Under the pieces are notes generated by a model. It was not told the DNA's origin and ran no database searches. It saw only the letters and a program-made list of their open reading frames with translations. This document shows, one piece after another, positions 33,826 to 44,335 of a stretch of 64,000 bases of DNA. Every line of letters begins with the position of its first letter. Position 1 is the first letter of the stretch. The stretch comes from Spinacia oleracea. Its lineage: Eukaryota; Streptophyta; Magnoliopsida; Caryophyllales; Amaranthaceae. Location: NCBI RefSeq assembly GCF_020520425.1, contig NC_079489.1, positions 19,182,001-19,246,000 on the forward strand, given 5' to 3'. The translations under genes and the position numbers were made by a program.

Positions 33826-35353
33826 CTGACTCAAGTACTAATTTCCTGTAGAAGATAATCATTGTTGGCCTTCACTAGGTACATGGTCAAAACTTAAAAG
33901 CAAACCCGAACGTCGGAACCGGCCAGCTAATCAATATTTTTCGTTAATTTGTCTGATTACAAATATTTAATAGAAGGGTTTGTCTGATTAAAAATTATAG
34001 CAACTGATTCAAAACACCGTTGGAAAAATCGGGAGTGTTTTGTAAATGTTGTTGAAGATCGAACTAATACACCACAAACATTAGCTATGATGAACCACCA
34101 TATTCTCACACCCACACTCATGTAGATCGAGCTCTCCCAGATGCGGAATTTTATACACAAAACTTTATAATCAAAAACCTATATTCAATGTTTGAACTTT
34201 GTGCAGTGATTTTTTGATAGGAAAATGAAAACCTTGTTTTTTTCTAGACCCTTGCATTGATGAAAAAATAAAATCCATGATTTCAACCAGAAAAAAAAAC
34301 CAAAATTATCATCCCAGAATTATGATGTGCACGTAAATAAATAAATAAATAAATTTTAAAAAAATCCATTTATACTATACCTGAAAGGAGCTGAAATTTC
34401 GGGTTGGAAATGAAGACATAAATCTCCAAAATGTTCCTTGCTTGAAATTGCAATAAGACATAAAAAATAAAAAAAGAAGAAGAAACATTTGTAAAATAGA
34501 AAATTAAACATTTGTAAAATAGAAAAATAAAAGTCCAAAAATAAAAAATACCTGATTATTACTCCTGATAAAAGTAGTAGAGATAATCTTAAACATTGTG
34601 CCTTGCTTGCCTTATCTCTCATGTTTTCTCTTTCTCCTCCTCCCTCGTCTTTCTCTCTCCTCTCTTTCCTCCTCTCCTCTTTTTATATGGGAAACCCTTC
34701 TTTTATATGGAGTAAGCGAAATGGGAAACCTTGCCCTAGCCAAAAGAAAACTTGTGCGCTTTTGTACTTTTACAGTGATTTTATAAGAGGAAAAAGAAAT
34801 TTGTTTTCCGTACTAGCAAATGTAATATTTACTAAAAACAAAAACAAAATAAAAATAATAAAAACAAAACTAATCCTACAATTTCTACTCAACCATTTCT
34901 AATTCCAATACGTTGCAGACTTTCAAACCTAAAAGGCTAAAAGTACAATGTTGAATCTTTTTACACGTTACCACCCTTAGTCCCTTGCCACGACCAGTAG
35001 TGGGAAAATTATACTAATACATTCTAAAAAATAGTGTAATTATACGGAGTAAAATTTTTAAAATCCAAGGAAGTATTAAATTACACTTTGGTCTTGTTTT
35101 GTGCTAAGAACTGGTTATCGGATGGGACGTGTCAAATTAAGTGCGACTTAACTTACTAATTGGTCGGGTTATTTTTTATTTTTTCAAAGGGTTAAAACGG
35201 GTCGAGCTGATACATATGAAAGAGTTAATGGTGGGTGAATAAACCAGCAAGAAAAATGTACTTAAAGGGAACCAATAAACCTTCTCTGTAAAAATTAATT
35301 TATTTCTATATTTATATTTTACATTATCTATATATTTCGTGTAAATACTTTTA

Positions 35354-35555
35354 ATCTTGTTTTAAGGTAAGATAAAGTACCCTACCGGGTCGGAACCCCG
35401 CACTGGGCAACCCACTCGGGTTAGCAGGCTAGACATTTTGAGAGTTGGGGGATGATAAGGGAAATCCTCCCTCAAAGTGCCCTAGTGGGGATTGAACCCC
35501 CAACCTTTTGGTTGGAAGGTGGAATCTTTTCCACTAGGCCAAGACATTACTTGGT
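35354..35555 (-). mobile_element. tRNA-derived SINE, full-length right-arm copy
   Basis: On the minus strand: A-box-like TGGCCTAGTGG, B-box GGGTTCAATCCCC, the SINE body and a short A-rich tail. It is flanked by a target duplication of about 15 bases (GTRTAAATACTTTTA at 35339-35353 and 35556-35570). No coding. Confidence 0.82.
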
Positions 35556-36114
35556 GTATAAATACTTTTAGTGCTTATATGTTGGTACGTACGAAATTAA
35601 CTTAATATATTTCGCATAAATACTCTTAATGCATATAAAAGTGGACTCATTTAAATATCAAGCTAGTTTAGTAAAATAGCTTACCATTGGAGTACAAACT
35701 AGCTAGAAAGTTAATTACCTTAAAATCTTAGTTGGCATGAAAACTAATTTGACAATTAGCTTGCCATTGGAGATTCTTTTAACTGAGTTTATTAAAGTTT
35801 GACACTCACAATTTCTAAGTGCAAAATTAACTTAATTTGTTAAATCTACTATTTACTTGCCCTTCAATCAATACGGATCGAGTAAGTGAAAATAAGATTA
35901 AAAACAACACAGATATAGAAGCACATATTTCTGGCCTTTTTTTAGTGAAGATATTTCTTGTTTTTTTGAACAAGAAATGAAAAGAAAACGTAAAAGTATG
36001 ACATGTACACATGTTTCAATCATCTAGACGTACTCCGTAGTAAGAAAGAATGAAGAATGTATTTTAGAAACACTAGATAGGGGCTATTCATCTATTGAAT
36101 GGAGGAACCTTTAC

Positions 36115-36904
36115 CCGGAAGCTTATATTTTAAACCTATCTCAGAACATGCCCTATTATTTTGGACACCTCCCCCACTCATTCTACGAGGAATAACATTC
36201 GTAAAATAGATGGTTGGTGTTTAGATTTTCAGCAAACAAAGGATATTATTAAGAAGGGATGGTGTACTAACATGCAAGGCTCCCCAATGTATTCTTGTTC
36301 TAGAAACTTCAACAAATCAAATACTCACTTAATGGATGGTGTAGGGAATATAAAATGACACATAATATAATATGGGATGATGTTGTTCAGAAATGTCTCT
36401 ACAATCAGGAGCATATAGAGAACACTTCGGATGTTCACTAGGTTTCAAAGGTAAAGATTGAAGTGTTTTAGGAGGCCGTGGTGAAATTGGCATACTGGAA
36501 ACAAAGAGCTAAGGGGAAATTGATGGCACTGGGAGACTCAAATACTTTGTTTTTTTTTATAGATGTGCTAAGATAAGAAAATCAAGGAATGAGATTAGAT
36601 TTATTCAAGATAAGGATGGGAATTGGACCTCTAATCAACAACATATTAGAAGGGAGGTTCAAGAGCATTTTATGGATCTGCTTCAAGCCAATGGTCAAGG
36701 GGTAAATAAATGGGAAACTCCGGAAGACATGAGCAGTTTGCCTGTTAGATTAACCACTAGACATATTCATATTCTCAATAGAACCTTTACGGAGGTGGAA
36801 GTTAGGAATGTCGTGTTTCAGATGGGAGGTTTAAAAGCCCCAGGTCCGGATGGTGTTCCTGCCATTTTCCTCCAAAAGGTGTGGGAGATGGTTGGTGGAG
36901 ATGT
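36115..36904 (+). pseudogene. LINE RT remnant, right-arm copy, part 1
   Basis: Mirror of the left-arm LINE: NNIRKIDGWCLDFQQTKDII (from 36185), the KLAYWKQRAKGKLMALGDS region (about 36484) and FQMGGLKAPGPDGVPAIFLQ (about 36820), with frameshifts. It stops at the Copia-1 target site GATGT (36900-36904) and resumes at 50738. Confidence 0.85.
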
Positions 36905-38268
36905 TGTTAGGTTATGATACATATGACAATTCATAAATCATGCGGAAAAAACCATTAAGCCAAGAATACATATTATTTACATATAATCATATAGCATAAT
37001 TTAGATGCATACTCTTTGTTGCGTGCCTTCCCTAGCTGCGCCCGAACCGAACAAGAACAAGTCTTTAGGACTCCAAGTGTCGTCCCTCCGTAGATAGTCC
37101 ACAGTACGTCCGGATCCGCCTTAAGATTGACCAACTAGATTCGCCCTTAAGGTACTATTATTTTCGGCTAAATAGGCAAGAGTTATGGCTGATTTTTCTG
37201 CTTAAAAATCCTAGTTTTGAATACTTGAAAACTTGTGTATAAATAATGACCCCTAGGCCCTTATTTATAGAGGTATGGAAAAGGAATTATAATCCTACTA
37301 GGATGTGGATTTGTTAATTAGAACTTTATTAGGACTCTAAATAACAAAGCAATTCTAATAAGATTAGGATTTTAATCTTCGCACGAATCCCAATAGAATT
37401 AGGATTTCCGGCATACGCATCGCACAAGCCGTGCACCCGCGCAGGCCTTGCGGCCCACGACAAGCGCACAGCCCATGTGCGGTGCTGCGTGCGCGCGCGC
37501 GCCCTTGGCTGGGCCTGGCCTTGCGCTGGGCCTGGTCGAGGCGTGCGTTGCGTGCGGCTCGCTGGGCGATGGCCTGGCTTCGTGCTGGGCCTTCGTCTAG
37601 CGGGCCTCGTCCGATGCTAATTCGTACGATACGCTTCCGATTAAATTCCCGATTCCGGAATTCATTTCCGATACGAACAACATTTAATATTTCCGATTCC
37701 GGAATTAATTTCCGTTTCGAACAAATATTTAATATTTCCGTTTCCGAAATTATTTTCCGATTCCGATAATATTTCCGTTTCTGACAATATTTCCGTTTCC
37801 GGCAATATTTCCGATTCCGGCAATATTTCCATTTCCGATAATATTTTCCGATACGTACCATGTTTCCGTTTCCGGCAACATCTACGACTTGGATAATATT
37901 TATATTTCCGATACGATCCATATTTCCGTTTCCGGCAATATCATCGTTTCCGGAGTATTCATTTCTTGCCTGTGACGATCTCAGCTCCCACTGAAACCAA
38001 GATCCGTCGATTCCGAATATCCATAGATGGAGTATTTAATGCCATTAAATACTTGATCCGTTTACGTACTATTTGTGTGACCCTACGAGTTCAGTCAAGA
38101 GTAAGCTGTGGATTAATATCATTAATTCCACTTGAACTGAAGCGGCCTCTAGCTAGGCATTCAGCTCACTTGATCTCACTGAATTATTAACTTGTTAATT
38201 AATACTGAACCGCATTTATTAGACTTAACATAGAATGCATACTTGGACCAAGGGCATTATTTCCTTCA
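36905..38268 (-). repeat. LTR of Copia-1 (3' LTR in element orientation)
   Basis: It begins TGTTAGGTTATGATACATAT (+ strand) and ends TTTCCTTCA. It contains a GC-rich island (about 37420-37620) and a run of TTTCCG/CCGGCAATA minisatellite units (about 37625-37960). About ten substitutions separate it from the LTR at 49374. Confidence 0.93.
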
Positions 38269-38282
38269 GTCTCCCACTTGTC
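38269..38282 (-). promoter_or_regulatory. Polypurine tract of Copia-1
   Basis: On the minus strand ACAAGTGGGAGAC lies directly before the 3' LTR, the position of the plus-strand primer. This fixes the element's orientation. Confidence 0.8.
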
Positions 38283-39133
38283 CTTAGGGACAAGTGTGCA
38301 TTTCCTAATTCCTTTGTCGCTCGATGCTTGCTCTTGAACATAAGGTAAGAGTTGTCATCCTTATTATGTCCAGAGGTGTTTCTCGGTTTCAGAGTTCAAC
38401 TGATCAAATAGACAGATAATCATAGCCTATGATTCATCCGAGCACGGCCATGCATTTCACAGTTTCTAGCTCTCCGAGTGGCCTTGTACAACTTTTAAGC
38501 ATCTCATCCCGATTTATGGGAGGACAATCCCAATCTTGCGATCTTGAGATTAGACTTCGTTTGATAGGTGATTACCTGAGCGTTGCCTTTATAGCCTCCT
38601 TTTACGGTGCGACGGTTGGTCAACGTCAAAGCAACCAGTTCTCAAACAAGTAATCTCAAATCACTCAGGTATTGAGGATTTAGTGTCTAATAATTTTAAT
38701 GAAATTTACTTATGACAGATTTTCATCTCTTACAGTAAAGTTTCATAGGTCTTCTCCGATACTAGTCTTCCCAAAGTAAGTATCTATGCAAATGATTATG
38801 ACATTGCCATGTCCACATAGTTCAAGAAACAGAACTACTAGTCATCTTGCATTCTAATCGTCTAACGTTTTCTATGCGTCCAATTTTATAGAAAACTCCA
38901 ACTAGGGACCATTTTCAACCTTTGACATTCAAGTTCACTTGATAGAAATTTCTTAGTCACAGGACTGGTCCTGACAGTCTATCTTGAATATATCGTCAAA
39001 TTGAAGGGACTCATCATTTAATAAACCACAAATTAAATGGAAAAATGAATTCTTTTCATTTATTGTGAATGATTAACCAATAATGTTTTACAAAGATTTA
39101 AACTCTAAAAATTTAAAACATTAAACAGAGACA

Positions 39134-39371
39134 TCAAAGCCATTCTCCAATATGCTTGATTCCCATAGCTGCAGTGTGCGAGTTGTGCTTCGCCTGCGGC
39201 AGAGGTTTAGTTAATGGATCTGATATGTTGTCATCAGTACCAATTTTGCTTATCTCGACTTCTTTTCTTTCAACGAACTCTCGTAGAAGGTGAAATCTAC
39301 GAAGTACATGCTTGACTCTCTGGTGGTGTCTAGGCTCCTTTGCCTGTGCAATAGCTCCGTTATTATCACAA
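39134..39371 (-). pseudogene. Copia-1 RNase H C-terminal piece, separated by a Helitron
   Basis: It reads CDNNGAIAQAKEPRHHQRVK, then HVLRRFHLLREF and DDNISDPLTKPLP, and ends GEWL-stop at 39136-39134. These are the last conserved blocks of Copia RNase H (the K.HVLRR.HLLRE and DPLTKPL motifs). The preceding part of the same domain stops at 43044; the Helitron 39372-43043 lies between them. Confidence 0.92.
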
Positions 39372-42300
39372 CTAGTCTTATATGCACGCGATGCGTGCGA
39401 GATTATATAAAACTGTAGTATTACAATTAATCATCACAAATAAGTTCACACTGGTTCTGTATGATTCCCAATCTTTACTTCTCTCTGACAATAAAACTCC
39501 ACACGACAACCTCAACACCTGCTATCAGAAACTGCTTAGTATATGCACTATTTGGTTTTTCAATAGGCTGCTATCAGAAACTGCTTAGTGTAAGCACTAT
39601 TTGGTTTTTCAATAGGCTGAGTGCCTAAACATTTAATCAACAATGTAGCAGAGAGTAGACAGTGATCTGATCACATGGTCAACTGGCACTTCAGTATGAC
39701 TTTCAAACAGTAACAACAACCACAACAATACTGAAAATCAAAAATTGAATAGAAACGACCAACCACAACAATAACACCAATGAATGATACTCATTAAAAA
39801 CGTAACAACGTAAGTGTAACAGCGTAGCATACGCATAAGCAAAGCTGAAAGGGAAATAAAAAAGATAACAGCAAAACCAATCTGCACATATCAGAAGTCA
39901 GAAAATCAAACTGCACCTGCAGCTGCTGAACCAAACACTATCAGAAGAACCAATCTGCACATATCAGAAGTGCAGGTGCTGCTGTTTTCTTCTGTTTTTC
40001 CCAGAAAATTAAACTGCTACTGCACCTGTTGCTGGCTAATGATGTAGCAGTTGTTGTGTTCTGCTGCAGTGTTCTGCTGCTGTCTTAGCATTCATCTCAC
40101 GGTATTGAGCAACAACAAAAGCCATAAGCATCGAGCGCTGGGTTGACAGGGCGCTGTATCACTGCTCTTCTCTAAGATAATCGCCTCAACCTTTTCCGAT
40201 TCCTCACGTGATATTCTCTCAAAAAATATAACCGAATCATCCTTCAACTTTGACCTGCAAAATATTCAACCAAATTCAAACAAAGATCGATGAAAATTCT
40301 GAGGAAATCACCAATCAATATTCAATCACCAAAAAATTCAATCACCAATCAAATTCAATCACCAAAAAATCAAATTATTTACCCAACGACAAACAGAAAG
40401 AAGAGTAAATTGCGGTATTACCGTGGCAGAAAGTATATAATTAGACTTCAGAACAAACTTGAGAGAGTCAAAAATCAAAATATCTATTCTGAATTTCTAT
40501 AATTTGCTGATAAAATCACAAAAAAAACGCAATATTGATTTCAAAATGAACAGGGACAGAAAATCCACGCCTTGTTCTTTAGATAAACATGAAGCAAACC
40601 CAGAAAATTCCCAAATCAAAAATCAAATAAAGATCGATTTTTTCTACAGATTATAGGAAACCCTAAGAAATTGATGGACGACAACGACAGAAAATCCCCC
40701 AAAATCATCCCTCAAAATCATAAATCAATTCAGACAAAATTTAATTTTCCTTCAACTTAATTATCAATAATTAAACAATAAATAATAATTAAGAGGTAAA
40801 TATACCTTATGATCGGAAGATAGAGGAATTGCGACGCCTTAATGGCAAAGGACAGCGCGTGAATCGCCGCAATTAGATACAACGATTTTCTCTGGGGTTA
40901 CAACAGAGACAACGGAGACAACTGAAACCCATATTCAAAAAAGATATATACATTAGATATCATAGTTGCGTGTGAGAGAGAGAGGGAGACACACAGAGAG
41001 AGAAAGATAAATACTTTAGATTGTGATGATAGTTGATAAATTGGGATTGAAGAGTGCGTAATTGAGCGGCTTTGGTAGCAGAAGCGGCTTCTCTTCGGGC
41101 TTTGAAGGGTTTCTAGGCCGTCCATGCATTTTTCCACCAATGTCACGCCAGCTGCAAATGGAGAAGGTTAATTGAAAATTTATTCATACAGAGTTCAAAA
41201 ATTCAATAATTCTCATAAAATAGTTGATCAGAATGGAGTTTCAGTAACATAATTTAAAAATAATTGCAACATCACTTTACGCAATTCTCTTGTTCATTGT
41301 TTCGATCCATTCGATGCTTCACTCGAATTTCAAATTTGAACTTTCTAGGGTTTTAAACAATTGCATATTAACTAATTTTGAATTAAGTAATTAGCAAGAA
41401 AATTTGTTATTGTTGTTAAAATCAAGTTGTAACTTGTCTAAAGATTAAATTGTCTAAATTGTTATATTATTTAGCCTGTACAATTTAGACGAAATCTTTA
41501 GATGATTTGACTAAGTAAACACTGACTAATTAAACTAACAAAAGTACAGGCTATGTAAGGTTAAAATCAAATTGTCTAAATAATTGTTAAAATCAAATTA
41601 GATAATTAATAATATGACAATTTAGACTTAAGTATTAACTAATTGATGTTTAATATAATAATACCAATAGATATTAACTCTTAACTCTTTAGAGATAATA
41701 ATAATATAATAATAACAATTTAGACTGACATATAAGATGTTTAACAATTTAGACTTCTTCTACTAACATGCTAAAAATATTATTATAAGCTTATAGCAGC
41801 ATATACCCAAACAAATTGTACATCTGTAGTCCTTTCAATTTATCCATCTTTGCCTCTTCCCCAAGTCGACTTAGCCTCCCATTCAAATCCTTGACCTCTT
41901 CCTCTAAGACAGCAAGGGTACCTTACATATTAGCCAAAATATTTATCTCTAGTTACAAATTTACAATGAAACAAAAACATTTTAAGACATTCTTTACCTG
42001 TTTAATGAAACAATGAAGCCTAGCTGCAATGAACATTCTTAACCCTTATTTAACTCTTAAAATGTTAATTGCAGCTAAAATCTGGAAACGAATCAATTGA
42101 AAACAAAATCTTCATTATGTCTAATCATCATGTAAACATGAGCAAAAACCAGATAATATTAAACCAATGAAATATAGGAATCGCAACTAACCTTGACATG
42201 AAGACAATGGACATAGCAAACGAAATCCCTGGACATTCAAAAAATTCATCAATTACACATGAAATCACTAACATGGATACCACTGTTATTTGTAATTAGG

Positions 42301-43043
42301 TATAAAAACTGATAGGTATACTCCAAGATGCAGAAGATCAAAATAATTGCTAAATTAATTTCCAGATCTGGCAATTTAAACAACAAACGAACCCCAACAC
42401 CATAAAAAGGAAAAATTAAAAACTTTATTCGAAGAGTTTATCTATCAAGATCAGGATTCGCAAATTCGTTTCCCTTACTCCTATTTTCTCTCTCTTAAGA
42501 CGGCTCCAGTCGTGGCGGCTGCGGCTTTGATGGAAGACAACGGACTTGTTACCATCCCTCAAAACCATGATTAAACCCCCGATTTCAAAACCCTAACATC
42601 GGAAAATCAATGTAAATAGAAAACGCAAAGGGAGATTAGGGAAAGATGTTTTCAAGTACCATATTAGGCGCAGCCGGTGAGATTGTTGGTGGTGACGATC
42701 GGGGAGCAAGGAGGGCGGAGGTAGGAAGGTGTGTGATTGATGCCCTGTTTCTGGTGGTCCTGCGAATTTCTTTACCTAGAGCATTTCTTGTTGCAGAGAA
42801 GCGCACGACGATGGAAGCGCTGGAAGGCCGACCAGACTGATGGTGGCCACGGCGGAGATCGGCAGACGGTTGAGCAACAGGAGGAGAGAGAAAGTGGCGG
42901 AGTTTCTATTGAGAAAGTGAAGCAGGTTTTGCGAAGAGTTTGAGGTTTTGGCCAAGGATCGAGGGTATAACGGACTTTTCAAAAGGGGACACGAAAAGTT
43001 ATTTTACCAAAAAGACCTCAGCTGTTCCTTTATATAATAGAGA
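39372..43043 (-). mobile_element. Non-autonomous Helitron carrying gene fragments, inserted in Copia-1
   Basis: On the minus strand it begins TCTCTATTATATAAAGG and ends with the hairpin GCACGCATCGCGTGC, a short spacer and CTAG, between host A and T. Removing it rejoins the Copia frame exactly (...LYCDNNG...). It has no Rep/helicase. Cargo includes a Rab geranylgeranyltransferase alpha fragment and, after TTTTGCAG near 40256, an exon-like frame (SKLKDDSVIFFERISREESE) that I do not recognise. Confidence 0.88.
41018..41129 (-). pseudogene. RGTA1-like: Captured fragment of Rab geranylgeranyl transferase alpha subunit (exon 1)
   Basis: The fragment begins ATG with MHGRPRNPSKPE and, after a one- or two-base shift, reads EAASATKAAQLRTLQSQF and NYHHN. 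Plant RabGGTase alpha starts with MHGRPR..SKPE and then a KAA.LR.LQSQF block, so the match is specific. The frameshift and absence of downstream exons make it a relic. It sits in the middle of the Helitron in the element's own orientation. Confidence 0.75.
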
Positions 43044-44335
43044 TACAGGGCAATTGGTCCTTTAATGGAGGGGACTACACCAAGTTCACCTATGAACTTC
43101 CTTAGCCATATAGCTTCCTTTGCTGCTTCATGTGCAGCAATGTACTCCGCTTCAGTTGTAGAATCCGCAATGGTGCTTTGCTTAGCACTTTTCCAGCTTA
43201 CTGCTCCTCCGTTGAGGAAGAAGACAAACCCAGACTGTGATCTGAAATCATCTTTGTCGGTTTGGAAACTTGCGTCCGTATAGCCTTTAACAATTAATTC
43301 ATCATCTCCACCATAGACCAGGAAGTCATCTTTGTGCCTTTTCAGGTACTTCAGAATGTTCTTGGCAGCAGTCCAATGCGCCTCTCCTGGGTCTGACTGG
43401 TATCTGCTCGTAGCACTGAGTGCATACGCAACATCCGGGCGTGTACATATCATAGCATACATTATTGAACCAATCAATGATGCATATGGAATCCCATTCA
43501 TTCGTCTACGCTCATCAAGTGTTTTTGGGCACTGAGTCTTGCTTAGAGTCATTCCATGAGACATGGGTAGGTAGCCTCGCTTGGAGTCCGCCATCTTGAA
43601 CCTATCAAGCACCTTATTGATATAAGTGCTTTGACTAAGTCCAATCATCCTTTTAGATCTATCTCTGTAAATCTTGATGCCCAATATGTACTGTGCTTCT
43701 CCTAGATCCTTCATCGAAAAACATTTCCCAAGCCAAATCTTGACAGAGTTCAACATAGGAATGTCATTTCCGATAAGTAATATGTCGTCGACATATAATA
43801 CTAGGAAAGCAATTTTGCTCCCACTGACCTTCTTGTATACACAAGATTCGTCTGCGTTCTTGATGAAACCAAAGTCACTGACTGCTTCATCAAAACGTAT
43901 ATTCCAGCTCCTGGATGCCTGCTTCAATCCGTAGATTGACTTCTTTAGCTTGCATACCTTTTTAGCATTCTTTGGATCCTCAAAACCTTCAGGCTGTGTC
44001 ATAAACACAGTTTCTGTTAAAACGCCGTTTAAGAAAGCAGTTTTGACATCCATCTGCCATATTTCGTAATCGTAATATGCAGCGATTGCTAACATTATCC
44101 GAATAGACTTTAGCATTGCAACTGGTGAAAAGGTTTCATCATAATCCACACCGTGGACTTGCCTGTAACCTTTTGCAACCAATCTAGCTTTGAAAACTTC
44201 AAGTTTCCCATCCTTGTCCTTTTTCAGTTTGAAAACCCATTTGCTTCCAATGGCTTGGTAGCCATCTGGCAAATCGACCAAATCCCATACTTGGTTTTCA
44301 GACATGGAGTCTAATTCAGATTGCATGGCTTCTTG
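43044..44335 (-). CDS. Copia-1 reverse transcriptase - RNase H (interrupted)
   Basis: An open frame from MQSELDSMSENQVWDL. The RT blocks are present: GSKWVFKLKKDKDGKLEVFK, ARLVAKGYRQ, WQMDVKTAFLNG and LKKSIYGLKQASRSW. The catalytic motif VLYVDDILLIG and RNase H parts (VKGYTDASFQ, STTEAEYIAA) follow. It lacks its natural end because the Helitron cuts it after GPIALY. In intact Copia elements it is continuous with the upstream frame; here a TGA at 44338-44336 separates them. It would copy the element RNA into DNA inside the particle. Confidence 0.9.

Larger units (their letters stand above)
32708..36904. repeat. Right arm of large inverted duplication, part 1
   Basis: Complementary to the left arm except for small indels, a 270-base stretch of its own (33558-33825), a full-length SINE and the lack of the left arm's hAT and Stowaway elements. 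It breaks off at the Copia-1 insertion and continues at 50738. Confidence 0.9.

Noticed and set aside
35454..35555. Possible tRNA gene
   Set aside because: A and B boxes are present but no cloverleaf acceptor stem; it is the head of a SINE with a target duplication.
37364..37921. 185-codon minus-strand open frame, repeated at 49833-50390
   Set aside because: It lies entirely inside the Copia-1 LTRs and translates the TTTCCG repeat and GC island. Occurrence in both LTRs is due to the repeat, not a gene.
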